From positions 22,806,875-22,870,874 of the forward strand of contig NC_036461.1 in the NCBI RefSeq assembly GCF_002775205.1: a stretch of DNA of 64,000 nucleotides, written 5' to 3'. Position 1 is the stretch's first letter. Every line of letters begins with the position of its first letter. The position numbers and the translations under genes are program-made. The DNA comes from Xiphophorus maculatus (Eukaryota; Chordata; Actinopteri; Cyprinodontiformes; Poeciliidae). Below are positions 49,296 to 62,435 of this stretch, one piece after another. Under the pieces are notes generated by a model that was not told the origin of the DNA, ran no database searches, and saw only the letters and a list, made by a program, of their open reading frames with translations.

Positions 49296-50854
49296 GTCCC
49301 GCCCTCCTGGCTCTGGATGTCTCTCCGTTTCCCCGCACAGACGCTGACCTGCTCTTCCTTCCCCGAACAGCAGCACTTTCTGTTAGATTTTTTTTTTTGT
49401 TTGTTTACTATCTGTGTGTGATCAGATCTGCCACTGTGGTGTCTTCCTCCTCCTCCTCCTCCTCCTCTTCCTCAGATGGTGTGTCAATGCGAGTGCCGAC
49501 AGAAACGTGGCCAACAGTTTTTTGGGGGGTGGGGGGAGAGTTTACCACCTTTAGTCGACACTTTTCTGAATTCAAAGTGGTTCCAAAGTTAAAATGCTCT
49601 TTTTTTTTTAGAACAAAAATTTACGTAGAAGTGTTTATAAATCAATATTCAGTGTAGAACTAATAAATATTGTCAAAACTCTTATAAAAAAACCCCCAAA
49701 GACTTTTAGTTTAGCCCAAATCAGCAGCTATTAGCCACCAATACACATTCTACACTAATTAGACATGAAATCAAGCAACAGAAAACATGTTATTGATGCA
49801 TCAAATTAACTTAGTCCTTCCTTGGGTTTTTTTTGTGCCTTTTTTAGGGGTTTTCTGGAAAACCCATGACGCCCCCCATTTTAAAAATAAAATTTAAAAA
49901 AAGACCAGCGTGCATTTAACGTCCCTATATTGTTTGCAGAAGAGCTAACATTAAACTCCTTGTGTCAGAAAATGAGTTTTAAGTGGCCTTGAAAATATTG
50001 TTGCTGAGTAAATAGCAGCTGTTATGCTGCTAAGACGAGCTTATTTCCCTGACTTACCCATTTGGTCTGGGAGGGAGCTGTGTCATAATTAAATCAAAAC
50101 AATCTTTTATTTGCTCTTCATAAACATTAGGCTTATTCATAAACACAAAACGTGAGAACCTGAGAACTCTCGTTGCTGCTCCTGCGTCTTTAGCTAGGAA
50201 AACATTTGCAGCTCTTTAAAACTCATTCACATTATGCCGAATGCATCTTTAAGTCAAACCCATGCTGGGAATATTTCTAAACGTTTTCAGAACGTTTACT
50301 TATGAGATCAACATAAACACGGCAGGCCACACGTCTACGAAGTAGAGTAGCGTCAGGCTCGGTCCAAGGTTTTATGAGACCTGAGGCAGCACTGAATTGT
50401 TAGGTTCTGTCTCCGGGAACGCCCGCTAGCAACCACAGCGCTGTCGAGTGGTGGTGAAAATATTTACATTGTGTTGCAGCAGACTGCACCCTCACTTGCT
50501 TTCTGATCACTTCTTATTCCAGAAACAGGAGTCCTGACAGGCTGGTCACGACGCGGACGTTACTGGCGCGTCTGTGATCGTTTACTATATTTGCAACAAT
50601 TTCACAAATTCATAGATTCTGCATCCTGTAGGTCAAAGGTTACCAAAAATAATAACGGCCAGAAACCGGAGACCCCCTAAAAATACACAAGTATTTTCCT
50701 CGATGTATTTAAAAATAAATGTAGTCAAATAAATTGCACACATGCTGAGGCACTAACACTGAACTGAACTGGAACCGATCCAGTCGTGTCCAAGTTTTAA
50801 AACCATAAAACTGTCAACGGAGCTATGGAAACGGAAGCTTTACGATTTCAACCA

Positions 50855-51190
50855 CTTGGCTGCAAAACAGACCGCACAGCATGATGCCACCGCCGCCGTA
50901 CTTTGACAGTTTATTCAAGGCTCTGTAGGTTTTCTTCAACTCAATATTTGTGTCGTATGACCAGGAGCTGCAAATGTTTGACAAGTTTAAAAGGTGTTGA
51001 ATTTGGAGCAGGAATCTCCTTCTTGGTCTGCAATCTAGCAGTCTATAGTAAGGTTTGTGGTGGAAAATTACTACAAGTTCACATCTGCTGATCATGTTAT
51101 AGGAAATGCTTGTGAACTCTCACCAAAAGAACTATTCGGGTTACATGTACAAGGGTGGAAGTTGTTTTCTATTTTCTTTAATTGCTCCTA
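50855..51190. mobile_element. Tc1-like fragment between tc2n and fbln5
   Basis: CACAGCATGATGCCACCGCC and TCTTGGTCTGCAATCTAGC with Tc1 order. Very degraded. Similar small pieces occur at about 40375-40520, 53125-53240 and 59270-59370. Confidence 0.45.
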
Positions 51191-51258
51191 AACATCGCAA
51201 CCGGGTTCTTTTTCCACTGAGGGGAACAGTCCAAGTCAGGACGATAAAACTTGGCAAA

Positions 51259-51290
51259 TGACAAACAGTTGCCATGGCAACTGTTTGTCA
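51259..51290. repeat. 32-nt perfect palindrome
   Basis: TGACAAACAGTTGCCA is followed directly by its exact reverse complement, centre CCATGG, in the spacer between tc2n and fbln5. Confidence 0.95.
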
Positions 51291-51505
51291 ATGACAAACA
51301 TCCAAATATAAGCATGTAAAATGTGCATTTAAACCTCTGATAAAACAGTATTTTTCATCCAAAACCTTTGAAAATATTTGTGAAACCATGTTACAAAAAA
51401 TACGTAGCATCAGCTGACGAGACAACTCTTAAAGACCTGCGGTGTGCGCGCATTGTGATAGACGCAAACCTTTTAGAAAACAAAGTCCAGGATGTGATGA
51501 ACTCA

Positions 51506-51511
51506 TTTATT
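51506..51511 (-). terminator. Candidate fbln5 polyadenylation signal
   Basis: TTTATT on plus, AATAAA on minus, about 500 nt past the fbln5 stop. Placement is reasonable for the 3' UTR; other weaker variants occur nearby. Confidence 0.35.
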
Positions 51512-52011
51512 GTTCTAAAAGAATCTGTGATCTATATTTTAATTAATGACTGCTCGTTACATAATCTCAAACACTTTTTTTTTTCCTTTCCCCCCTTTGG
51601 CGGGAAACACACAGGTAGCTTACTCTTCGGTTCCGACAACCTGCTTTTCTTGCTTTCAGTAAGGCATGAAATGACGGCATCTCAGGTCGCTTTCTCGGCT
51701 TAAATGTGAAGAGATGGGATCCCCAGGCACAAAAAACCAATACTCGATTAGTAATCTGAGCCGCGCCGTCGCAGAAGAGGACGTATGAAATTGTAGACTA
51801 TAAATATTCCTCTGTGTCTGCAGCTGGAAAAGCATCCAGCATCCAGGAAACCCGAGGACGTTCCGGCAAAAAGAATGCCTTCGCATCCGGTGATCTTGTC
51901 CGAGTCTTTATCGGGAAGTGTTTGAACAGAAAAAAAAAAAAAGAAGAAAAGAGTATTCTCAAACAAAAAGAATTACACCAGTTACATGTGAGTGCAGCTG
52001 CGTGTGGGTTC

Positions 52012-55000
52012 TCAGAACGGATGCTCCGACACGTATATCGTCAGCCTGATGATGGAGCTTCCTCGGAAGTTGATGACGTTGTTGACCGTGACCATCTCCA
52101 GGTCCAGCACCAACACCTGCGGCCCTTTGATGGGCCGCATCAGGACGAGGGTGGCGCTCACGTTGCTGGTTTGCTGCAAAGGGAAGAAAGAGGAGAGGAA
52201 CGTGAGGATTGATGCACAGGAAGCGAAGAGTCAGACTTACAGGAAGAGAAGCTCTTGACTCTGTGCCTTGTTTATTGTTACATAGTGTTCATGACCCACT
52301 TTACTTTTTATCACATTTCATCACAACACACTAGGACTGGAATGATTAATCAAATTAATCGGTTTAATACATTAGGGCAGAAATGATTAATCTAATTAAT
52401 TGATTAATCGGTTTAAATACACTTCGGCAGAAATGATTAATCGGATAAATTGTGATTAATCATTTAGTGAAATAATCGCCAACTAATTTTGTAATCGATT
52501 AACTGAAATATACAGACTCATAAAAAGGACATTTACTGAATAAACTTATTTAGAGCAGTAATAAAGCCAAAACTGTACAAAATATATAGACATTGTGCAT
52601 ATAAAGATACAGTAGAAACACCTTTGTCTGTATATGTTTTACCCAAAACTCCTCAAGTGGCATAGTTTTAACTTCAGAGTTCAAATTCGCTAAAGGAAAG
52701 CTCTATTATTGTATTCTAAGCAATAAAATGTTAATTTTCTTATTCCTAATATTGTATTAAAAAAAGCTTACAAGGTTAAATAAAAATAAAACCTGTAGAA
52801 TGTGTCAATTATATGTATCTAAGTAATTGATTAATCGTCAGAAAAATCATTATTCAACATTAAGTTGTTCATTATTACAAAGTAACAGAAAAAAGGAAGA
52901 TGGCTACTTATAAAAATGTGGCTGGTATTTTGGTTTCAGTCCCTTTTTTAAACAAATACTGATATTAAATTGGGTGCAGATAGTTACATTCAGTTCAACT
53001 CAAAAAACCTAATTTATCCCCACTGGGGCAATTATAATTGAACTGAACTGAAGGTTATAATTGTTATAGAGAATTTAAAAAGCATTAATGCACAATGCAA
53101 AACTGTAGGAGGAAAAAAAAAGAGTAATAAGATGCCACACTTTTCAGGTTTTATAGGTATGACACTTTGAAAAGCATGTATCCTTTTCCTTCAGCTTTAC
53201 AATCGTGTGCTGGTAAACTAGTTACAACTAGTTACTGTCATTTACAAAGACTGTCCTACTTTAAAATCCCGCCATGTGTCTCAGCGATTTAACAAAAACA
53301 ACAACAACAAAAAAACGAAGCAAAGCTCTGACATGAGTAAATTGCTCCATCTAGTGGCGACACGCTGCAAGTGTCTTTCTGCTGTACCCAGACTAATTAA
53401 ATAGCTTAAACAACTGGAGAACTCTCGATAATCATTCATCAGCAGCGCTGCATCAAATACCTATGAAAGTAATCTATAACTAAGTTCCTACGAAAGAAGC
53501 TCGAGTGAAAAATCATTTTAAGAGACCTAATGTTTTATATGAGACTCTAAAAATATCTAAAATCATCCTTTTATTTACGCATTTTAGACATAGATATTAA
53601 ATGGGTTCATCAGCCTCAAATTCTGATTCAATGAAAAAGAAATTTGTAGGCACAATTAAGCTCGTTGCAATAAGGAATGAATCAATGAATCGCATAAATT
53701 GAAACGAGCTCAATTATTGACATTTGCAAAGTTTCTTGTTTTTCTCTCTTTCTACTAAACCCTGGATGATAAAAGTCTCCAGTCTGCTGCTATGGCCTCA
53801 ACTAGGACAATTATGTTTACAGAGAATTCATAATTCGTTTTATTAGTCGTTTCTGTTTATTTTAAATGTTCAATAGAATTAAAGTTTATTGATATTTGAC
53901 TATGTGTTCTTGCACTATTATACCATTACTGTTAAATTAAAAAAAGAGGTCTCAAAACAACAATAATATCGTTTATCACAATAACTTCTGGGACAATTTA
54001 TCATCCAGCAAAACTTATTGTGACAGACATGACATGATTACACTTGCCCAATAATGTTATAAAAGGCTAAAATAAAAATAAAAAGATTTTATTCATAAAG
54101 ATTTTGGCTGCAGGTTTTACCACTAACCTGTCATTTCTGATTCAGCAGTGAAGCTGATACAGATTGAAGGTAAGAGTAACCCGTTGGCACGGTTTCTGCA
54201 GGTGGCAGTGTTTTCCTTCGTTCTACATGCACGTCAACTCACTCTGACCGCCCCGCTCTGCATCCCATCTCCCGTTCGTGGACTCCCGAGTGCTCACCCT
54301 CATGTAAAACTCCCGTCCGCTGTTGCCCGACTTTATCTGGAAGATGTAGAAGGCGCCGGGATAGCGCGTGGTGGCCTGCATCTGGAAGATGTCGACAGGC
54401 ACACTGCGCCCCGACGACAAGTCCATGTGTCGGTACAGAATGGTGAAAGCCAAGTCCCTGCAGGCAGGGTTCTCAGCTGAACACATGCACTGGCTGCAGA
54501 GCGGTGGGACATAGGAGGTTCAGAGAAATAAACCTTTAGATTCTACAACAACGACTCAAAACCTTTACATTGCCACGATGTGATAAGAGGGTGACGAGAA
54601 AACTCACTTGTCGCTAACGGCGATGTAAGGAGGCTGACACTGTAAAGGATTCAGGCATGTATAGCCTCCCTGGAAATTGAAACACACTTGTTCTGTTGTA
54701 CAGGTGTTGTTACCAGTGTCACATTCATTGACGTCTTTGAAATCAAGCACACGACAGTCAGAGTCAGTGAAGTCAGAACCACAGCAACGAGGCATCAACA
54801 AGATCACAGCTTTGCATTTTAAAAAAAGTAATAAATAAAATCAAGAAGAAAGTGATGGATTTACATCGTAACAAAAAGAGAAAACTGCAATATGGTTAGT
54901 CCTCCGCTTTACCTTCACAGCTCCGGCTGTCCTCGTATAAATAATACCCGGGCGGGCAGATGCAGGAGAACGAGCCGGGGGTGTTCACGCATCTGAACTG

Positions 55001-58000
55001 GCACAGAAACTCAGAGAAACTGCACTCATCCAGGTCTAAGTGAAACAAAAGGTATAATTCAGACAAATGGAAAGCGTCACAGAGAGATGAAGATGGCGGC
55101 TTTGATGTGTCTGTAAGGTGTTCGTCCATCTGCTCCGGTCCTACTCCATCAGTCCATCACATGAACGCAATGGAGACTCTGAGCTCTATTTGAATTTTTT
55201 CAAATGTCCTCGTGTTTCGATGAGCCAGTTGTGGTAGATGGAGAGCATCTGTGTCCAATTTAATCTCGGGATGAACACAGCTCTGTTGTGAAGGCTGCAG
55301 TAGAGTGCATTAATCGGAGAAACACCCAAGAGGACTGTGGTAGCTCTGGAGGAGCTGCAGAGATTCACAGGATTGCAAATGTGGATTTCATGGAAGAGCG
55401 ACAGGAAGAAAGACGCTTTTCAAAAAAATGGCGGAGGTTTCAGCAGCCATGAAGCGAACAAAAATAAGAAAAGGAGATGCATGAGCAAGGTGAGGTAAAA
55501 GTTTCACTTTCTGGTCTGAAAGTGTGGTGGAAAACTATGTTTATACTAATCAGAATTAGTCTCAGAATCATAGTTCTTTTTTTTAATCACTGAATTTATA
55601 ACAAAATGTTTCATCTTGTACAATAATATACAGCTCTGAAAAAAATTAGACCACTTAAAATGACCAGTTTCTGTGATTTAACTTTTTACAGGTACATGTT
55701 TGAGTAAAATGAACTTTGTTCTTTCATTCTATGGACTTCTGACAACATGCCTCTGAAATTCCAAGCAAAAATTTAGTTTTTATTTTGCAGAAAATGAGAA
55801 ATGGTCAAAATAAGAAAAAAGATGCAGTGCTTTCAGACCTCACATAATGCAAACAAAGCAAGTTCATATTCATTTAGGAACCACAATACTGATGTTTTAA
55901 CTGGGGAAGAGTTCAGGAATCCATATTTGGTGGAATATTTCAATGGGCTTCAGCGCAGTGGGCTCTTTATCTGTATATGCATTTTGTTTTTAACTTAAAA
56001 TTCGCCAGCAAAAATCTCCCCTCCAAAAAAAAAACAATCAAATAATAGAAATTCAATGTCTAAAAAAAAAAAAAAAAAGTATGATTCTAATGAGACGGTA
56101 TTTCTTCCGTAAAAAAGAAAAACAAACACCGCACCTCACCCTGAACGCACCATCTCCACTAGGAGACATTCTACCCTCAGAGCAGCGAACTGGAAGTATC
56201 CTCACCGATACAGGTTGTGCCGTCGGACGCCAGCTCGTATCCTTCGTTGCAGTTGCACATGAAAGAGCCGTAGGTGTTGAGACAGCCGTGACCGCAAGGT
56301 CGTTCGTCACATTCGTTCACATCTGGTGGACACAAAGGGGACGAAGGAATATTAAAGGTTTGAGGCAGGTTCTACCAGTCCGGGTTTACGTGACGAGACG
56401 CCGCTAAACATGGAGCTGAAGGGACACTATAGGGCTGGTTATCGGCTCAGGTCTAACAGGTGGAGCTGCACGAAGACGACAAATCACAACGAAGAAAAAA
56501 ACAGCCATCAAAAAAAAAAAAAAAATCTAAATTAAGAAGTACAGTTGAATGTGATTATCTGACTTTTCTCTCTTCACCATAGCTCTCTGCAGGGTTTTTA
56601 ACAAAGCTGATTCTTTGTGGAGAACTTAAAACCTACAAAAAAAACAAAAAAACAACAATACTATTACCTGGTAATAATTTCTTTAAGTACAGTTTTACAT
56701 TTAGAGAGCCTATAATTTATTCTAAAGTCTTCAGAGAAGGAATCTTGGCCCACATCTGAGCTTAAAAGGTAAAAAAATAAAAATAAACTCTTTTTAAACT
56801 GCTTCAGGAGCTGCGCTCTGATTTATGGCATCCAAAATAACATAAAAAAAACAAAAACATACTGGACAAATTTTTAAATCAACTTTATTGATTTGCCTCT
56901 GTATCCCTGTAAATCCACGTACCCTGACAGGTCCGGCTGTCTGGATTAAGGAGGAAGCCGGGATTACACGAGCAGGAATAAGAGCCAGCGACGTTGGCAC
57001 ACAGTTGTTCGCAGTAACCATAGCGGCACTCATCGATATCTGGCTCAAAGGAGAGAGAGAAAGACGGAGAGAAAGAGAGAGAGAGAAAGAAAAAGAGAGA
57101 AAGAAAGGGAGAGAAGCTGGTTATAAAATACAAAAACATATACTTAAGAAGCAGCTGCTTTACTTCACACAACCTGCAGAGGGCGCTGCTCTTACAGAAG
57201 AATACTAACGCCTTTAGTATCATTCCTAGATATTTTCACCCCCTCAGAGGTGATTAAAATAAATGTAGCATTTCTGCAATGAAGACAACTCTGACTGTTT
57301 TAACTCGTCACATTAGCCATTTTAAATAAGCAAAACGCTTTAATGCTTGTTTTACATCTTGAGAAAACGTTCTAGTACAAGGTTTCCCCCAGAAAACCTG
57401 CTAAGCCCGATGATTGGGTGCTAGGTCAGTCATTCATCCAGCGGCCCGGCAGGTTTCTTAATTAAAAAATGTTTAAAGTTGACAGGAAATTTGAAAATAT
57501 CCCTTGATAATTATGTGTTATTAATAGATTGCAAAATTATTATCTGAACACTGACTATAAAGTCTTAAAAAAATGCAAACATATTAAAAAGACAAATAAA
57601 TAAGCAATGCTAAGCCTGGTGGGGCACAAGTGAAGCCTGGTGGCCCACCAGGCTGATAATACACTTGGGGAAGGCCTGCTAGTAGTTATAAACTGCTGCC
57701 GATTAAATGATCAAAGATTTTCTTAATGGTTGCATTTTGGATGTCAGGGGGAAAAAAACAACTAATATCCTCACCTTCCTAATATAATGGCCCAAGTCTT
57801 TTTTTGACAAGATGATTTGGGAAAAGAAAAAGGAATTTTAGCAACAAAAAAACAAAAAAATAAATAAAATAGACAGCCTGCCGTATATTTTTATGTGGCC
57901 TCTAGACTCCAAGTTACATCAATAAGTTCCTCCAGGTTTTCACGAAAACACGCAAAATCCACAGATCCCCACATTTGTTTCTGATTTTACTGCAAATTTT

Positions 58001-59068
58001 TCTCAAAATTGACCAGAAACAAAGGGCGAATTAAAGAAATGTGACATTTAACATCAGATAAATTAAGACCGCAAAAACAAAATCCTGGATGGACTGGTCA
58101 GTGTGAAAAGATGTTTAATATCATTTCATTTTAAGAGACACTTGGTGAATGCAGAAACAAACAGATGTTTGTAGATGTTTTAACAGCGTAACGGGTTTTT
58201 ATCAATAGATTCTGGCACAACCGGCCCTTTAAGAACATTCAGATTTTTAATGTGGCCCAAAATGAAAATGAGTTTGGCCATTATTTTAGGACGGTGACGA
58301 TATGAGAGTTTGCAGAGAAAGCTTCAACTTCGTACTCCAAGGTTGTTTCTCACATCATGAGTTTGACTGACCCCACCGCGGCGTGGCTCCTAAAAACCGA
58401 TCAAACCCAGGAAATGCTCTCAGAGGTGGGGGAAATGCTTCGCCCGGTCTGATAGCCCACTTCCTCAAGCAGCATACAGGATGCACCCACTCAACACAGG
58501 AGGGGGCGCCAACTCCCTTTTGATAGTGCATGCGTTCATAAAAGTCAACACACAACTGAGGCAGAAAAATTATGGGGGTTTTTTAATAACTGGTGCTCAT
58601 GACGCCCCTCTTCTACTGCTGCTCTGGGTAGGTGCCAATATCAAAAGCTTGCCACTGACAAAAGGTTTTTATTAGATCCAAAAACCCATGCAATGTTGCC
58701 CGATAACAGTGATGCAATTATTTTTTAAATGTTTAATGAGTAAACTTTACGTATACTGCCATTTTTACATAGAAATATCACAATGTACTTTGTTGTAAAA
58801 CACAAGAAAGCAGCGATGTAAACACAATAAAAAGAGTTAAACATAAAAATGTTGGTATGCTGGTATGTTCACATCCTTGAGTAGTTTTTTTTTTTAACAA
58901 AATGATGCTTCAGAATGACATTAGCAGCAGCAACAGCTCTCTCACCTTGACACTGTCCGGCTATGAGCCAATAGCCTTCGGTGCAGGAGCAGGTGTAGCC
59001 GCCGGCGGTGTTGATGCAGACCTGCGTGGGGTTACAGTGGTGGGAGTTCGTCTCACATTCGTCAATGT
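52012..59068 (-). CDS. fbln5: Fibulin-5, last seven exons (calcium-binding EGF repeats and fibulin C-terminal domain)
   Basis: Secreted matrix protein that scaffolds elastic fibres by binding tropoelastin, LOXL1 and integrins. Exons: 59068-58946, 57039-56923, 56322-56206, 55035-54913, 54734-54608, 54493-54298 and 52173-52012. The first five each carry one cbEGF module, phase 1 on entry, with D-I/V/L-D/N-E-C starts: [74 protein letters not shown]. The last two encode the fibulin C-terminal module ([30 protein letters not shown]), ending IYVSEHPF (human IYVSQYPF). About 321 residues match human residues 127-448, so the signal peptide, first EGF and any RGD motif are outside, to the right. Identity to FBLN5 rather than FBLN3 or FBLN4 rests on [13 protein letters not shown] and the tc2n neighbour, as in human. 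Confidence 0.97.
52330..52860. repeat. AT-rich interspersed repeat of the same family
   Basis: Contains three partial tandem units of about 60 nt at the left (TGATTAATCxAATTAATxG at 52342, 52388 and 52434), then the shared inner region and TAATTGATTAATCGTCAG. In the fbln5 last intron. Confidence 0.65.
53800..54040. repeat. Interspersed repeat with CCTGTCACAATAA end, third copy
   Basis: Ends ATCGTTTATCACAATAACTT then GGGACAATTTATCATCCAGC and TTATTGTGACAGAC, like the right part of 18083-18375. In the fbln5 last intron. Confidence 0.55.
57051..57113. repeat. GA-rich repeat acting as polypyrimidine tract of an fbln5 exon
   Basis: On the minus strand this reads as an about 60-nt CU-rich run ending just before CCTTTGAGCCAG|AT, the acceptor of the cbEGF exon at 57039. 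Confidence 0.85.
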
Positions 59069-59924
59069 CTGGAATAGAGAAAAGTGGCGGGAGACTCAGA
59101 AACTGCCGAGGCAGACAGGCAAGAGACAGGAAACAGTTTTAAGAACAGCAAAACCTCAAATCAAGCTGAAACATGAAGGATGAAACGCCATCACATTTCG
59201 GTATTAGCAAAAAAATTAATAAAAAAATAAAAATCCCACATATTTCTGTAGTATAAACTCGGTGAACGTACAATGTCACACAGCAGAAGTATTCATCTCC
59301 ACTCTCACGTTTTACAACAAGATACTGCAACATATTTTATAGGCAGATCAACAGAAAGTAGTGCGGCGTGTCACTACGACCCCACCAGAGTGACGAAGAG
59401 GAGCTCACTGTACTCCTGTGAGGCCTCAGCACAACACAACGCCTTTGTTACGTGGAGGAGAACCTTTAATGCTGCCATGAAGAACTAGGTCAGTACCGGG
59501 TCCAACCCAGCATGAGCAAGGTGTACCTAATAAATAATAATAATATTTATTATTATTAAAATTATTCATTAATAATAAAGATGGAATTACAGGGTATTCA
59601 CTCCCAGAGGCAACTGGTTGCACTGGGTTTTATTTAGCAAAAGGACAGTAAAAGAGCATGAATGAAAATGCCAATTTTGGTTTATAAGTAAACAAAAAAT
59701 AAATAAATTTAACTGCACAACCTCATTCTTTCTGTTCTCAACAATCTACTGCAGGTCTGTCAATTAAAACCTCGGTAAAATACATGTAGGTTTGTGATAA
59801 CATGAAAAAATTTCAACGGGTGTGAGTATTTTTGCCAAGCGTTATATCCGAAACACGTCACAGAAAATAACAATAAATCCAATCACCGAGCTGCAATCCA
59901 AGCCAAAACCGCAAGAAAACTGAT

Positions 59925-60075
59925 TTGTTAGCAGCTGCAGAGGTTTTACTTGACCTTCCGCCCAAACATGGAGAAGCAGGATTCAGCTTCTATTCACCAC
60001 AAATCTGGAACAAACTTCCAGAAAACTGCAGTTCTCTGGCAACACTGATATCCTTTAAAACAAGGCTAGAAACTA
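59925..60075 (+). mobile_element. LINE ORF2 C-terminal fragment
   Basis: Frame reads FSFYSPQIWNKLPENC then SFKTRLET, the pattern at the end of L2/Rex ORF2 proteins (W-N-x-L-P, then S-F-K-x-x-L-K). Isolated from other LINE parts. Confidence 0.65.
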
Positions 60076-60380
60076 GGCCTGTCACAATAACAAGCTGGAC
60101 GATAAATATTTCCTGAACTTATTGCAATAAACGATAATATTGTTGCTTTGAGACCGTTTTCAAGTAATAAAGGTGCAATAATGCAAGAACAGATTCTCAA
60201 AGCTCAATAAACCTTAAATTCTAATGAACATTAAACACTGATACTGGAAGACATTTAAAATGTCCACAATAAATTTAAAAAAAACAACAAATAAAATGAA
60301 TTATGAAGTCTTTGTAAACAAAATTATCTTTGAAAATAAAGGGATCGTTGAGCTCAAAGCACCAGAATGAAGACTTTTAT
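60075..60380. repeat. Interspersed repeat with CCTGTCACAATAA end, second copy
   Basis: Begins CCTGTCACAATAACAAGCTG then GACGATAAATATTTCCTGAA and TTGCAATAAACGATAATATT, the reverse arrangement of 18083-18375. In the fbln5 5' intron. Confidence 0.6.
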
Positions 60381-61150
60381 CATTCAGTTTCTGGTAAAAA
60401 GAGAAAAATGATAAATCAAGCAAATGAAAATGATTGAATTTTCTTTTTTATTTAATTTTTCATGCGATTAATTGGGTTATTGTTCATTGGCACAAAATTT
60501 GCATTCTGGTTAGTAGTAAACGGATCAACATATTTGATGGAATTTGACGAAAATATAACTCTTATTGCTTGCTTCAGAATTGGCGACAGCATGAAACTTT
60601 GAACGGCCTTGCTGCTGAAAAAGTGCTGCACAAATAAACTTGACTGGATGTCTGAGGTCTTGCCTCCCAGTAGATGGCGGTGCATAAAACTCCTATTTCC
60701 TTCTGGTTCCCAGATTGCATTCTAGTAATTTGGCAGCTCTCCTTCCCTCTCGTGGGAAGTCTGTGGCCACAGTTTAGGACTTTACACGTCCACGAGACGT
60801 GCATGTTTTCCCACGCCGTCACGGAGATCGTATCAGCAATCTTCCATTAAAAAAATCAAATCAAATCTTTCAAGCAATCAGGTTTTCACCACCCTGTGTA
60901 AGGAAAAAAAAAAAGGCTAATATTTGAGTAAGGCATACAATAGTTTCTCGTCAGGATAAGCGATATCTCGAATTTGAAGCTGAATTCCTGTGACGCCCTA
61001 ATAATGGACACATTTCCTTATGAGGATATGACACTTCAGTGGTTCTCAGCCTGTGAAGTCACCTATCTCTAGGAAACCAGCAGTGAACGTGGTGGGTGTC
61101 TTTTCTCCTTTTGTTTTTACAGGCTGTTTTCATACGGGATAACATCTTAC

Positions 61151-61340
61151 TTTGGGAGCTTTCTGCCTGCTCCCCTGGACCGGAGAGGAGGGGTCGGAGG
61201 CCCGAGAGCGCTCGGCCAAAAGCTAGCAGCACCTGCTGGTAGCAAGACTCCGAAAGACCCTTCATGTGCCCGACATGTGTAGTCGACATACACACACCCA
61301 GCACCTGCGAGAGAGTTCCAGATCAGCTCCTTATATAGTC
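61151..61340 (-). promoter_or_regulatory. Possible internal promoter or CArG-like element with an open exon
   Basis: CCTTATATAG at 61329-61338 reads CTATATAAGG on the minus strand: both a TATA box (TATATAAG) and one base from a CArG box bound by SRF. Downstream on the minus strand a frame open from ATG 61289 reaches a donor (CCCAAA|GTAAGA) at 61151/61150, leaving phase 1, the phase needed to join the exon at 59068. No signal peptide is obvious. It may be an alternative start, an enhancer, or chance. Confidence 0.25.
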
Positions 61341-62149
61341 CCGTTTCGGGGGCTGCTCACAAGCTGTGGGGTGGCTGCAGACAGCCGGACCTGGCTGCAG
61401 AGAAGAAGGGGATTAGCTTGAAACGCCTGAAGACTGGTCGCATATAGAAAAGAAGAAAATGCCCTCAGGAGGAAGATATGTCAGCTTGTGGGCCAAAACG
61501 GGGTGAATATCAACACTCGGGGGCAGTAAGGATGCAAAAAACAATGCAGCTGCAAGGACATGTTGCTCAAATTATACAAAGAACGTTGAAAGTAATCCGT
61601 GTTTACAGTTAAATTAAAATCTGCAAACAGAAAAGACTATTTTCTGATCAACTATAGACTCGCATACAATTCAACTCAAAAATATCATTGATCCCAAAAG
61701 GAAATTCAATTTTGTTGCAACTCATATTAATTCGGATTCTTCAGAGAGTTACGCTGGAGTGTGTCAAGTTTTCCTAAGACAGGATGATCTCCTAATCTGA
61801 TTTATCCTTGGTTTCATTCAGAAGTGGTTTTTCTCTCATCTAATACCAAAAAAAGAAAGAAAAGACTCTTTAAAGTCGCAAACTCTAATTACGACTGTGT
61901 ACTTTTCTTTGGCTCACAAGGAAGTTAGTCAGAGGCAACAGGAAGGTGGATGGAGTCAACTAGAGAGCAATCCTGAGAGAAAATTGAACCTAAACATAGG
62001 CAGAGTTACAATAAAATATTGCAGATTCGACTGTAAACTATGAGTAAAACCTCTAACCTTTGTGTTGGAACCGCCCAGCCAAAGTAGTTGAAAATCCAAT
62101 TAATTAATCTATTTGTTGTTTACAACATGAAGTGTCATTTGGCAAATAA

Positions 62150-62435
62150 TGACGCTTTTAACGCAAAGGAGCACTAAAAGTTGCATTAAAAGTGTCAACT
62201 TTGCATTACTCAGTAAACAAACTTTTAATGCAAAGTCCCATTAAAACTTGCTTTAAAAGTCAATGAACAATTTCAACTTTGCATTAAAAGTGTCATTAAT
62301 TACCAATGACACTTCATGACAACAGTCACAAACATTCATAAAGGCTTCTTCAGGTTCATAACAGGTGTTGTGTCATGCTTATGACTGTTTCATGTCAGTC
62401 TTATGAACACCTCTTCAAATAAAGTGCTACCAAAC
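62150..62435. repeat. Interspersed repeat, AACACTTTATTTGAAGG end, inverted copy
   Basis: Reverse of 10248-10560: CATGTCAGTCTTATGAACACC and CTTCAAATAAAGTGCTACC at the right end; repeated TTTGCATTAAAAGTG words inside. In the fbln5 5' intron. Confidence 0.65.
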
